Positions 5,302 through 13,379 of a stretch of DNA of 22,526 nucleotides are shown piece after piece. The translations under genes and the position numbers were made by a program. Source of the DNA: Treponema sp. UBA6988 (GTDB taxonomy: Bacteria > Spirochaetota > Spirochaetia > Treponematales > Treponemataceae); NCBI GenBank assembly GCA_002448445.1, contig DJYC01000029.1, positions 1-22,526 of the forward strand. The letters are read 5' to 3'. The notes beneath the pieces were generated by a model, which was not told where the DNA came from, made no database searches, and was given only the letters and a program-made list of their open reading frames with translations. Position 1 is the stretch's first letter. Each line of letters opens with the position of its first letter.

Positions 5302-7158
5302 ATGGAAAATGCAAAAAGAACAGTAACCTGCGGTGACTTGACTGCCGCCGACACAGGAAAAGACGTTATACTTAACGGATGGGTTCTCCGCACGAGAGGA
5401 CTTGGCGGGCTCACATTCATACTTTTGCGTGACCGCTACGGAATTACTCAGGTTGTCGTTGGTGACAAGGCTTCCGAAGAGGTCAAAAAAACAGCAGCTT
5501 CCTTAAAGTCAGAATACTGCATTGCCGTTAAAGGCAAAGTTGCCGCCCGCAATCCCAAGGACGTGAACAAAGACATGCCCACTGGAGAAATTGAAGTAGA
5601 GGCAGACGAAATAGAAATCTTTACAAAGAGCGACGTTCTTCCTTTTGCAATTGACGAAGTTCGCCAGAAGGACGGAACGATTGTTCTTCCAAACGAAGAC
5701 CTGCGCCTTAAGTACCGCTATCTGGACCTGCGCCGCGCACCAATGCAGCACAACATCATCTTGCGCTCAAAGGTTGCATTTGCCACACGCGAATTCCTTA
5801 CGGAAAAAGGCTTTTTGGAAATTGAAACTCCTACATTCATAAAGTCTACACCGGAAGGAGCCAGAGACTACTTGGTTCCAAGCCGTGTTCACCCGGGAAA
5901 ATTCTATTCACTTCCACAGAGCCCACAGCTTTACAAACAGCTTCTTATGGTTTCAGGCTTTGACAAGTACTTCCAGATTGCACGCTGCTACCGCGACGAA
6001 GATGCCCGCGGAGACCGCCAGCCGGAATTTACCCAGATTGATATGGAGATGAGCTTTACCAACCGCGAGGAGGTTCTTGAAACCACAGAAGGCCTTATGG
6101 GCTACATCTTCAAGAAGACAATGAACTACAGCCTTCCCGCAAAGTTTGACCGCCTAAGCTGGGACGATGCCTTTAACTTCTACGGAAGCGACAAACCAGA
6201 CCTACGCTTTGGAATGAAGATTCAGGATGCGGCATTCATGGCAGGGCTTAGCGACTTTAACGCATTCAAGGCAGGGGCAGCAAACCCGGGCATGGATGTT
6301 GAACGCCACAAGAGGAGCGGTCTAAAGGCTCTTGTAGTAAAGAACGTTGCAGACAAATACAGCCGTAAGAATATAGAGGCTTTGGAAGAAGTTGCAAAGA
6401 AATACAAGGCAAAGGGACTTGCATGGATGAAGGTTACTTCGGCAGACTCAGCAAACGGCTCCGGCCTTGCATTCGAGGGCGGAATAAGCAAATTCTTTGC
6501 AGGAAAAGAAAGCGAAATCTGTTCAAAGCTTGGTGCGGAAAAGAACGACCTGCTTCTTTTTGTAAGCGACGAGCAGTGGCAGACGGCATGTACCGCAATG
6601 GGAGCCGTACGCAAGCAGCTGGGCAAAGACCTTAACCTCTACGACCCAAAAGATGAATTCCACTTTGTATGGATTATAGACTTCCCATACTTTGCATGGA
6701 ACGAAGACGAAAACCACTGGGAAACAGAGCACCACATGTTCACGCTTCCCCAGAAGAAGTACTGGCCAACTTTGGAAAGCGACCCGGGGGCTGTAAAGGG
6801 AGACCTCTACGACCTGGTTCTTAACGGCTACGAACTTGCAAGCGGCAGTATGCGTATTAACGACCCGGATTTGCAGCAGCGCATCTTTAAGATTGTTGGC
6901 TACTCAAACGAAAGGGCGCAAAAGGCATTTGGCTTCTTGGTTCAGGCATTCAAGTTTGGCGCACCGCCACACGGAGGAATTGCACCTGGCCTTGACCGCC
7001 TTGTAATGCTTATGTGCCACGAGGACAGCATCCACGAAGTTATCGCCTTCCCAAAGAACAACCTGGCGGCTTCTCCAATGGACGAATGCCCATCCCCGGT
7101 AGACGAGTCGCAGCTTAAGGATTTGCACATAGCCTGCACAGAAGTGGAAAAGGACTAG
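5302..7158 (+). CDS. aspS: Aspartyl-tRNA synthetase (bacterial type)
   Basis: The 618-residue protein charges tRNA-Asp with aspartate in the cytoplasm and has the bacterial length (about 580-610). The anticodon-binding OB fold is at about 1-110. Class II motif 1 is around 165-190 (FLEIETPTFIKSTPEGARDY), motif 2 at 224-247 (FQIARCYRDEDARGDRQPEF) and motif 3 at about 559-570 (GIAPGLDRLVML). The bacterial GAD insertion lies between motifs 2 and 3. In the OB fold RTRGLGG (30-36) has Leu at the position that is His in many non-discriminating enzymes, which hints at a discriminating AspRS; that is inference. It is transcribed alone, starting 9 nt from its -10 box and ending at a strong terminator. 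Confidence 0.97.
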   Translation: MENAKRTVTCGDLTAADTGKDVILNGWVLRTRGLGGLTFILLRDRYGITQVVVGDKASEEVKKTAASLKSEYCIAVKGKVAARNPKDVNKDMPTGEIEVEADEIEIFTKSDVLPFAIDEVRQKDGTIVLPNEDLRLKYRYLDLRRAPMQHNIILRSKVAFATREFLTEKGFLEIETPTFIKSTPEGARDYLVPSRVHPGKFYSLPQSPQLYKQLLMVSGFDKYFQIARCYRDEDARGDRQPEFTQIDMEMSFTNREEVLETTEGLMGYIFKKTMNYSLPAKFDRLSWDDAFNFYGSDKPDLRFGMKIQDAAFMAGLSDFNAFKAGAANPGMDVERHKRSGLKALVVKNVADKYSRKNIEALEEVAKKYKAKGLAWMKVTSADSANGSGLAFEGGISKFFAGKESEICSKLGAEKNDLLLFVSDEQWQTACTAMGAVRKQLGKDLNLYDPKDEFHFVWIIDFPYFAWNEDENHWETEHHMFTLPQKKYWPTLESDPGAVKGDLYDLVLNGYELASGSMRINDPDLQQRIFKIVGYSNERAQKAFGFLVQAFKFGAPPHGGIAPGLDRLVMLMCHEDSIHEVIAFPKNNLAASPMDECPSPVDESQLKDLHIACTEVEKD

Positions 7159-7177
7159 TTTCTTCTTTCTTGATTTT

Positions 7178-7216
7178 TGGATGGTAGCTTTTTTTAGCTC
7201 TACCATCCATCTTTTT
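7178..7216 (+). terminator. Intrinsic terminator of aspS
   Basis: TGGATGGTAG (7178-7187) pairs with CTACCATCCA (7200-7209), and CTTTTT follows. It begins 20 nt after the aspS stop. Confidence 0.85.
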
Positions 7217-7236
7217 GCTAAATCGACCGAACAACC

Positions 7237-7257
7237 GGGGTGCAAGCACCCCTTTTT
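7237..7257 (+). terminator. Second intrinsic terminator-like hairpin
   Basis: GGGGTG-CAAG-CACCCC (7237-7252) is followed directly by TTTTT (7253-7257). It is in tandem with the aspS terminator and just before the cloverleaf repeat. It could back up termination or be part of the repeat unit. Confidence 0.65.
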
Positions 7258-7274
7258 CGCGTCACCGCCCTTTC

Positions 7275-7327
7275 GGGGTTCCGGCTTTCGCCTCCATTGC
7301 TTGCGCAACCCGCCTTTGGCGGGCCCC
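7275..7327 (+). repeat. Cloverleaf-type repeat unit B
   Basis: This is the clearest copy. The outer stem is GGGG (7275-7278) with CCCC (7324-7327). The arms are GGC-TTTC-GCC (7283-7292), TTGC-TTGC-GCAA (7297-7308) and CCCGCC-TTT-GGCGGG (7309-7323). The conserved unpaired blocks are TTCC and TCCA. It is only 53 nt long. It lies between the aspS terminators and the ECF transporter gene. Confidence 0.8.
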
Positions 7328-7370
7328 TACACGGCGGCATAGGCTTGGTTGAATTTTGTCTGCAAAGGGG

Positions 7371-7500
7371 AAATGTTCAAAAGCAAAAAAGGCAAAAAAA
7401 ATCGCCGGACGGCAGGAAAAAAATTAGGAGGATAAAACCTGCAGGCCGGCAATTAAATGGAAGATTGTAATGACGTAAAGGAGAGTAACCGTCATTTATC
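7371..7500 (+). other. Unassigned intergenic stretch with two hairpins exposing AGGAG loops
   Basis: GCCGGACGGCAGG (7404-7416) pairs with CCTGCAGGCCGGC (7438-7450) with two mismatches, leaving a 21-nt loop with TTAGGAGGATAA. AATGACG (7469-7475) pairs with CGTCATT (7490-7496), with AAGGAGAG in its loop. Several more GGA triplets are nearby. A 24-codon frame at 7457-7531 exists but has no ribosome site at a sensible distance. This could be a small RNA or leader; I cannot assign a class. Confidence 0.3.
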
Positions 7501-7582
7501 AAAAATCTACTATTTTAACTATACACCATAAATAGAAATAAATAAAGACTTATAACAAAAGATTAATAATTTTTATGAGAGT

Positions 7583-7611
7583 TTGACATCATCACAAAAA
7601 AAAACTACACT
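7583..7611 (+). promoter_or_regulatory. Promoter of the ECF transporter gene (leaderless type)
   Basis: A consensus TTGACA (7583-7588), 17 nt, TACACT (7606-7611). The ATG at 7620 is eight bases after the -10 box and has no Shine-Dalgarno sequence. Confidence 0.75.
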
Positions 7612-7619
7612 TACCACAG

Positions 7620-9761
7620 ATGAATTTGCTTGAACTAAGGGAAATTACATATAAATATCCTCTGGCCGAATGTCCTGCCCTCAAGAACATTAACCTAAGC
7701 ATTCAGGAAGGCGAATTTATCACCCTGCTGGGATTAAACGGCTCCGGGAAAAGTACCCTTGCCCGCCTCATAGCCGGCTTTTTCAAGCCCGACACGGGTT
7801 CCCTTGTGCGCAAGGAAGGCAGCGTTCCGGGCATTGTCTTTCAGCAGCCAAAAGACCAGATTGTTGCAAGCGTAGTTGAGCGCGACACGGCATTCGGCCC
7901 CCAGAACCTGGACATGACCCCCGCAGAAATTGAACTACGCACCATAGAATGCCTCTCTTTGACCGGACTTTCCGACAGGGCCTCATCCAGAACATTTGAG
8001 CTTTCACTCGGCCAGACCCAGCGACTTGCCTTTAGCGGAATACTTGCCCTTTTTCCCGACCTGCTAATCCTTGACGAAGTTACAGCCATGCTTGACCCTG
8101 CTTCCCGCGAAGAAATCATAAAGCTTGTGCAGATATGGAACGAAAAGGGGCACACGGTTGTTCAGGTAACTCATGATGTAGACGAGGCCTTGAGGGCAGA
8201 CAGAATCATTGTCATGGAAAAGGGCTCCATAATTTTTGACGGTCCCACGGAATCCTTTGTCCAAAATCAAGAAATCGTAAGAAAAATCTTTGACGACGAA
8301 GGGTCACTTTACAGAGAGCCTCTGACACAGGACGAACTAGAAAAAAGAGGAGTCTCCCTAAAGGCAGAAAATCTTAGCTTTTCCTATCCGGGGCGAGAAA
8401 TCTTTAAGAACCTGTCTTTTTCTCTGCGCAAGGGAAGTCTAACGGCTCTTACAGGCCCCAGCGGTTGCGGAAAGTCCACACTTTTTGAATGTCTTTCGGG
8501 GCTCAACTGTGAGTATTCGGGAAAAATCCATGCGGAAGACAGGCCGGTTCTTGCCCTTCAGGAAAGCGAGGCATCCCTTTTTGCAACATACGCGGCAGAT
8601 GACGTTGCATTCGGCGCAAAAAACAGGGGGCTACAGGGAAAGGACCTCCTTGGCCGCGTTAAGAATTCCATGGAAAAGGCAGGCCTTCCATTCAAGGACT
8701 TTGCGGACAGGCACACATTTGAACTTAGCGGCGGGGAAAAAAGAAAGCTTTCCGTTGCAGGCCTGATTGCACTGGACAGCTCCATCATGATTTTTGACGA
8801 GCCAACCGCAGGACTTGACCCTCAATCAAGAAAGATAATGCTTTCCACTTTGCAAAGCCTTGCCCGCGAAGGAAAAACCGTTCTCTTTAGCACCCACCGC
8901 ATGGATGAAGCAGATGCCGCTGACGTTCACCTGGACTGGCTTTCGCTTACAGCAGAAAAAGACCCAGCTGCTGCAGTCAAAGAAAATGCCCCTTCCGCAG
9001 AAATGCAGGGCAGCCTTATTGAGATGCCACCCCTAAAAAATGCATCCATTCTTATGTCGCTTTCAAAAGCTGGAGATGCCCTTACCGCCCCGCCGCAGAT
9101 TCCTTCTTCTCCGATCAGCCGCCTGAGTGCCAGCCTAAAAGTCGCCCTATTTGCCCTGCTGGGAATCCTTTCCATCATACCCTGCCCCCTCTGGGCAAGC
9201 GGAATACTGCTCCTTGCCTGTGCCACCTATGCGGCCCTTGCAAAATATCCTGCAAAAAAGGCCCTTTCTGCCATTGCAAAGATTCTTCCCTGGTTTGCAT
9301 TCTTTGCAATCATCCAGTTTGCCTTCTATTCAGACGGCAGCGACTCAAGAGAACTCTTCCGCTGGAAGTGGTTCACAGTAACGCAGGTTAAGTTGGAAAA
9401 CCTCATGAAGACCTTCATCCGGGCCCCCTCAATCATCCTGCTGATAGGCACGTTCATTTTCTCAACAGAAGAGCGCGAAATTCTGGACGGAATGACGGCA
9501 ATTCTTTCTCCGCTTGCAAAAATCAAGATACCCGTCCGTTATGCAGTGCTTGTTACAGGAATCATCTTCCGCTTTATTCCCCTGCTTTTGGACGAGATGC
9601 GGGGAATCGTAAAGACACAAATCATCCGCGGAGCATTTGCAAATGCACGGGGACTAGGCAAGCTCAAGATACTGCTGCCACTTTTTGTCCCCCTGATTCT
9701 GCAAACATTTAGAAAAGCGCAAAACCTGGCCGACGCCCTCACCGCCCGCTACTTTTCTTAA
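7620..9761 (+). CDS. Energy-coupling factor (ECF) transporter, fused EcfA-EcfA'-EcfT
   Basis: A single 713-residue protein contains the whole energizing module of an ECF importer for a vitamin, metal or similar trace nutrient. ABC domain 1 (about 1-230) has Walker A GLNGSGKST (38-46), Q-loop FQQPKDQ (74-80), signature LSLGQ (128-132), Walker B ending D152-E153 and H185. ABC domain 2 (about 245-440) has GPSGCGKST (279-287), LSGGE (369-373), D393-E394 and H426. After a linker, residues about 500-713 form EcfT, with membrane helices and the coupling-helix motifs IRG (669-671) and ARG (676-678), ending AQNLADALTARYF. The domain 1 signature has Leu in place of the first Gly. No substrate-binding S component lies nearby, so it probably serves one or more S proteins encoded elsewhere. 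No known riboswitch is evident upstream. Confidence 0.9.
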   Translation: MNLLELREITYKYPLAECPALKNINLSIQEGEFITLLGLNGSGKSTLARLIAGFFKPDTGSLVRKEGSVPGIVFQQPKDQIVASVVERDTAFGPQNLDMTPAEIELRTIECLSLTGLSDRASSRTFELSLGQTQRLAFSGILALFPDLLILDEVTAMLDPASREEIIKLVQIWNEKGHTVVQVTHDVDEALRADRIIVMEKGSIIFDGPTESFVQNQEIVRKIFDDEGSLYREPLTQDELEKRGVSLKAENLSFSYPGREIFKNLSFSLRKGSLTALTGPSGCGKSTLFECLSGLNCEYSGKIHAEDRPVLALQESEASLFATYAADDVAFGAKNRGLQGKDLLGRVKNSMEKAGLPFKDFADRHTFELSGGEKRKLSVAGLIALDSSIMIFDEPTAGLDPQSRKIMLSTLQSLAREGKTVLFSTHRMDEADAADVHLDWLSLTAEKDPAAAVKENAPSAEMQGSLIEMPPLKNASILMSLSKAGDALTAPPQIPSSPISRLSASLKVALFALLGILSIIPCPLWASGILLLACATYAALAKYPAKKALSAIAKILPWFAFFAIIQFAFYSDGSDSRELFRWKWFTVTQVKLENLMKTFIRAPSIILLIGTFIFSTEEREILDGMTAILSPLAKIKIPVRYAVLVTGIIFRFIPLLLDEMRGIVKTQIIRGAFANARGLGKLKILLPLFVPLILQTFRKAQNLADALTARYFS

Positions 9762-9772
9762 TTGGGCTTTTC

Positions 9773-9840
9773 TTGACAACATAGGAATTTGCCTGTATCA
9801 TAAAACACGACACGAGTTGATTAATCGTTATGATTATAAC
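9773..9840 (+). promoter_or_regulatory. Promoter and candidate operators of the LacI-type gene
   Basis: TTGACA (9773-9778), 17 nt, TATCAT (9796-9801) predicts a start near 9808. Between there and the ATG lie two adjacent palindromes, GATTAATC (9819-9826) and GTTAT-GATT-ATAAC (9827-9840), placed where a repressor would block its own transcription. The -35 lies 11 bases after the ECF gene stop. Confidence 0.6.
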
Positions 9841-9850
9841 AGGGTAATTT

Positions 9851-10891
9851 ATGGACAAGAGCGGCAAAAAGGTTACACAGAATGACGTAGCAAGAGAAGC
9901 TGGCGTTACCAGAAGCATGGTAAGCTACGTAATAAGCGGAAGCAACGAGCGCTCCGTAGCTGCCGAAACACGCAAACGCATTCTGGAGGCAATAGACCGC
10001 TTGGGCTACAGACCCAACAAGGCGGCCCAGGCCCTGCAGCAAGGCAACGAAGGCTTTGCAAAAAATCAGATTGGGGTAGTGCTTTGCAGCCCGGATGTCT
10101 TCCGCCGCCCCTACTATGCAGAAATAATAGAAGGAATCCACACCTGCGCCCACGAAAACAAGTACCATGTGCGCTTTATCCGCTTCTTTAGCGAACTAAA
10201 AAACCCCGTCCTCTTTAACGAGCTAATCCACCCGGAAGAAATAGGCGGATTAATCCTAGTCTCCACCGACCAGTGCATAAAAAGCCCCGCTGATGAAAAG
10301 CTTGTAAAAAAGATAAGCGAACGCATAAAAAACATAGTCTGCGTAGAATGGAAAAGTGAGGGCCTTTCAAGCGTCTTGTTCGACAGGCAAGATGCGGCAA
10401 GAAAAGCGGCAAGCTACCTCTTCCAAAAAGGCTACGATACGGTTGCATACATTGGCCAGCAGGATGACAGAATCATGGGTGTAAAGCAGGCATTGTTGGA
10501 AAACAACAAGGATGTCTCCACCCTGCAAGTAGAAGATGCATTTACAAGAGCCGGCGGATATTCTGCGGTAAAAGAAATGACCAAAATCTTCAAGGAAAAA
10601 AATCAGGAATTTCCCCGGGCAATAGTCTGCGGTTCGGATGAAGTTGCAGAAGGAATACTCTGCTACCTTAACGAACATAAAATCCCTGTTCCCCAAAAAG
10701 TTGCAATCATCAGCATAGACAACATAGAAAGCTCCGGCTACACAACTCCGCCCCTGACGACCATAAACGTGCAAAAAAGCGCCATGGGCTGCCGTGCGGT
10801 GGAAATGATTGTAAACGGAAGTGCCGCCCAGGGAGAAAATGCCGTCTGCATAAACCTTCCCACAAACATTGTAGAGCGGTCATCATGCTAA
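9851..10891 (+). CDS. LacI/GalR-family transcriptional regulator
   Basis: This 346-residue repressor has an N-terminal LacI helix-turn-helix and hinge (about 8-60): VTQNDVAREAGVTRSMVSYV and ETRKRILEAIDRLGYRPN. A periplasmic-binding-protein-like effector domain follows (about 70-340), with GVVLCSP, GGLILVST, AYIGQQDD, AIVCGSDEVAEGIL and AIISIDNIESS. LacI members usually control sugar or nucleoside genes in response to the bound ligand. No sugar gene is adjacent, so the regulon is unknown. AGGG at 9841-9844 is six bases before the ATG and is a plausible ribosome site. The leader contains two palindromes suggesting autoregulation. It follows the ECF gene on the same strand but has its own consensus promoter. 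Confidence 0.92.
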   Translation: MDKSGKKVTQNDVAREAGVTRSMVSYVISGSNERSVAAETRKRILEAIDRLGYRPNKAAQALQQGNEGFAKNQIGVVLCSPDVFRRPYYAEIIEGIHTCAHENKYHVRFIRFFSELKNPVLFNELIHPEEIGGLILVSTDQCIKSPADEKLVKKISERIKNIVCVEWKSEGLSSVLFDRQDAARKAASYLFQKGYDTVAYIGQQDDRIMGVKQALLENNKDVSTLQVEDAFTRAGGYSAVKEMTKIFKEKNQEFPRAIVCGSDEVAEGILCYLNEHKIPVPQKVAIISIDNIESSGYTTPPLTTINVQKSAMGCRAVEMIVNGSAAQGENAVCINLPTNIVERSSC

Positions 10892-10995
10892 AACCATAAG
10901 GAAAACGCATTTTTACACAAAAAGCCGATTGTAAAATACCGTCATACAATTGTAATAAAACGACATTTTTAGCAAATTTGTCAAATTTTTTCTAT

Positions 10996-11032
10996 AAATT
11001 CAATTGAATTTAGATTTTTGCCCCTGTATACT
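10996..11032 (+). promoter_or_regulatory. Promoter with overlapping 16-bp palindrome upstream of the acyl-CoA synthetase gene
   Basis: TTGAAT (11004-11009), 17 nt, TATACT (11027-11032), with TG just before the -10. The -35 lies inside a perfect palindrome AAATTCAATTGAATTT (10996-11011), the expected form of a repressor site. AGGAG (11079-11083) is six bases before the ATG. The rest of the gap from 10892 is AT-rich with a TACAATTGTA palindrome at 10945-10954 and no gene. Confidence 0.6.
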
Positions 11033-11089
11033 AGACTTAACGCTAACAGACAAAATTTAAAACTTTGTCACTTTCCACAGGAGCGAACG

Positions 11090-13018
11090 ATGGAACAGAC
11101 AATCCCAAAACTCATGCGCAAGGCTGCCCAAAAGTATCCCGAAATTACCGCCCAGTACAGCAGGACAAAAACCGGCGACTTTGAGGAGCGCAACTATCAC
11201 GACATGCTTCAGTTTGCACTGGACTTTGCAGGAGGACTTGCAGAGCTGGGAGTTGTCCGCGGAGAAAAAATCGGTCTTATAAGCGACAACCGCCGCGAAT
11301 GGGAAAGCGCAGACGTAGGCCTTTTGGCACTGGGAGCAATTGACTGCCCCCGTGGCTGCGACGCAAGCGAAAGCGACCTTGCCTACATTCTCTCCTTTGC
11401 AGAAGTAACAAAGTGCATTGTAGAAAACGCGGCTCAGCTCCGTAAGCTGGTAAAAATCAAAGACAAAGTTCCCCTCTTAAAACTGGTCATCTGCTTCGAT
11501 CCTGTTGACCAGGCAGAAATTGACCAGTGCAAGGCATCGGGAATGGAGTTCTACCAGTTCTACGACGTAACTGCAAGCGGCCACGAATGGAGAATCAACC
11601 ACCCCGATTACGTAGAAAACGAACTTGACAAGGGCCAGTGGGACGAGCTTGCCACAATCATCTTTACAAGCGGCACAACCGGAACCCCAAAAGGAGTAAT
11701 GCTTACCCACGGCAACATAATCACTCAGCTGGACGAAGTTTGCGAGCGCATCTTCCTTAACCCCGGCGAAAGGGCTGTCTGCTGCCTACCAGTATGGCAT
11801 GTCTTCCAGAGGGCAATTGAATACGTAATCTTTACCCAGGGAGCAGGCATCGTCTACAGTAAGCCAATCGGTTCAATCCTCCTTTCCGACATAGCAAAAA
11901 TGAACCCGGCACTCCTTCCGGCAGTACCCCGCGTATTCGAAGCAGTCTACGACGGAATCTGGCGCAAGATGAGAAAAACTGGCGGCATAGTATACGCAAT
12001 GTTCCGCTTCTTTGTAGCAGAGTCACAGCTCTGGTGTGCAATAGACCGCAAGCTAAGAAGGCACACGGCACGCTTTGGACACGACTACCTTGGCTTCTGG
12101 TGGCCAGTACTCGTATTGCCCTGGCTCCTCCTCTACCCGCCACGCTTACTTGGCAAATGGCTCGTATTCGGAAAGATTAAGAAAATGCTGGGCAAAAACT
12201 TCCGCGCAGGAATTGCAGGCGGCGGAGCATACCCGGCACGCATAGACAAATTCTTCTGGGCAGTCGGAATCAACATCGTGGAAGGTTACGGCTTAACAGA
12301 AACATCCCCGGTTGTTGCAGTACGCCCAATCGTTGAACCGGTCCTACGCACAGTAGGAACTCCAGTCCGCGGAGTGCAGGTACGCATTGTAGACGACAAC
12401 GGTCTAATCCTTGGCAAGTGCAAGAAGGGAAGCCTACAGGTAAAAGGCGGCACCGTAATGCAGGGCTACTACAAGAGGGACGACCTTACCGCAAAAGTAA
12501 TAACGGCAGACGGCTGGTTCGACACAGGAGACCTTGCAATACTCACCGTAGACGGAGAAATCCAGCTGCGCGGACGCAAAAAAGACACAATCGTACTCAT
12601 GGGCGGCGAAAACATTGAACCTCAGCCAATCGAACAGAAAATCTGCACCTCCCAGTACATAGACACGGCGGTAGTCCTCGGCACAAACGCAAAGGGCGAA
12701 GACCAGCGCTACCTTGTAAGCCTAATCCTTCCCAACCAGGAAGAAATAGAAAAATATGCCCGCGACAACAGCCTAATCTACGACACCTACGAAAACCTGG
12801 TCAAAAGCGAAAGCATAGTAAAACTCATAGGAAAAGAAATTGGCGAACTTGTAAGCACCAAAAACGGCTTCAAGCCATTCGAAAAAATCAACAAGTTCGA
12901 AATAATCACCAAGCCCTTTGAAGTTGGAGTTGAACTTTCGGCAAAGCAGGAAGTCATGCGCTACCGCATAGCAGAAATTTACAAAGACCTCATCACCAAG
13001 ATGTACGCGACTCAGTAA
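11090..13018 (+). CDS. Long-chain fatty acid--CoA ligase (AMP-forming)
   Basis: The 642-residue protein is of the length usual for acyl-CoA synthetases. It activates a fatty acid to acyl-AMP and then acyl-CoA. The P-loop motif IIFTSGTTGTPKG is at 190-202, EGYGLTETSP at 398-407, DGWFDTGDL at 474-482 and GRKKDTIVLMGGENIEP at 495-511. The C-terminal catalytic lysine region is GFKPFEKINKF. A strongly hydrophobic stretch at about 334-359 (FWWPVLVLPWLLLY) suggests monotopic attachment to the cytoplasmic membrane, as in long-chain synthetases. The frame is open from 11018, but AGGAG precedes the ATG at 11090, and the earlier start lies in the promoter. It could use exogenous host fatty acids for lipid synthesis; this is inference, since no beta-oxidation genes are nearby. 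Confidence 0.92.
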   Translation: MEQTIPKLMRKAAQKYPEITAQYSRTKTGDFEERNYHDMLQFALDFAGGLAELGVVRGEKIGLISDNRREWESADVGLLALGAIDCPRGCDASESDLAYILSFAEVTKCIVENAAQLRKLVKIKDKVPLLKLVICFDPVDQAEIDQCKASGMEFYQFYDVTASGHEWRINHPDYVENELDKGQWDELATIIFTSGTTGTPKGVMLTHGNIITQLDEVCERIFLNPGERAVCCLPVWHVFQRAIEYVIFTQGAGIVYSKPIGSILLSDIAKMNPALLPAVPRVFEAVYDGIWRKMRKTGGIVYAMFRFFVAESQLWCAIDRKLRRHTARFGHDYLGFWWPVLVLPWLLLYPPRLLGKWLVFGKIKKMLGKNFRAGIAGGGAYPARIDKFFWAVGINIVEGYGLTETSPVVAVRPIVEPVLRTVGTPVRGVQVRIVDDNGLILGKCKKGSLQVKGGTVMQGYYKRDDLTAKVITADGWFDTGDLAILTVDGEIQLRGRKKDTIVLMGGENIEPQPIEQKICTSQYIDTAVVLGTNAKGEDQRYLVSLILPNQEEIEKYARDNSLIYDTYENLVKSESIVKLIGKEIGELVSTKNGFKPFEKINKFEIITKPFEVGVELSAKQEVMRYRIAEIYKDLITKMYATQ

Positions 13019-13034
13019 ATTCTTCTTTATAATC

Positions 13035-13323
13035 TGGAGCACACTGCTTTTTCCACTGTGTCTGGTCCTACAGAACCGTCCAACCTCCGCAGCATTTTAT
13101 CCTGTAGAACAAGCAGCGCCATAGAGGGCGCGTCATTTGTTAGCAAAAGAAAGAGGCAAGTTTTTACCATAAAACTTGCGGGATAAAATGCCACGGAGGG
13201 CAGTTTATCCCGCTTTCCAGGGTTCCGCCTTCCGGCTTCATTGCCTGGGGTTCGACTTGGGCAAAGCCCGCGCTCACCCACCACGGCAACGGCTACGCCG
13301 CCCTTCCAATCGGGGCTAGGATT
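13035..13323. repeat. Composite structured intergenic repeat, copy C
   Basis: Starts TGGAGCACAC (13035-13044), the inverse of the right end of copy A. In order it has AACAA/TTGTT (13108-13112 with 13137-13141) enclosing GCGCC-ATAGAG-GGCGC (13116-13131), then GCAAGTTTT-TACCAT-AAAACTTGC (13156-13179), then a 13-bp stem with one mismatch (13180-13192 with 13199-13211), and a cloverleaf-type unit (13219-13320). Modules, order and loop sequences match copy A read in reverse, but most paired bases differ, consistent with conserved structure. The segment 13181-13199 can also pair with 13084-13102 upstream. No gene is supported in this gap. Confidence 0.8.
13219..13320 (+). repeat. Cloverleaf-type repeat unit C
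   Basis: It begins AGGGTTCC and contains GCC-TTCC-GGC (13227-13236), TTCATTGCC, and CGGC-TAC-GCCG (13290-13300). It ends CCCTTCCAATCGGGGCTAGG, the same 20 bases as unit A1. The middle is longer than in the other copies. Confidence 0.7.
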
Positions 13324-13344
13324 CATATTTTCTAATTTTTACCA

Positions 13345-13373
13345 TTGAAAATGTCCCTTCCATACCTTAAACT
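13345..13373 (+). promoter_or_regulatory. Promoter of the DUF2931-like gene (leaderless type)
   Basis: TTGAAA (13345-13350), 17 nt, TAAACT (13368-13373). The ATG at 13380 is six bases after the -10 box, so its A is the expected +1. There is no Shine-Dalgarno sequence. Confidence 0.65.
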
Positions 13374-13379
13374 TAAAGC

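Noticed and set aside
7275..7327. tRNA-like cloverleaf
   Set aside because: At 53 nt it is too short, lacks the TTCGA loop and a usable anticodon arm, and the arms vary freely among copies.
7240..7470. Open frame of 76 codons after aspS
   Set aside because: It starts inside a terminator hairpin and crosses the cloverleaf repeat; no promoter or ribosome site.
7457..7531. Possible 24-residue peptide gene
   Set aside because: The only AGGAGG is about 25 nt upstream and inside a hairpin loop; no conserved features can be judged.
4901..13320. Integron attC sites or a CRISPR array
   Set aside because: There is no cassette array, integrase or regularly spaced repeats; the copies are isolated in separate intergenic gaps and lack the paired attC core sites.
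13027..13326. Minus-strand open frame of 99 codons
   Set aside because: It coincides with repeat copy C and has no recognisable protein features.
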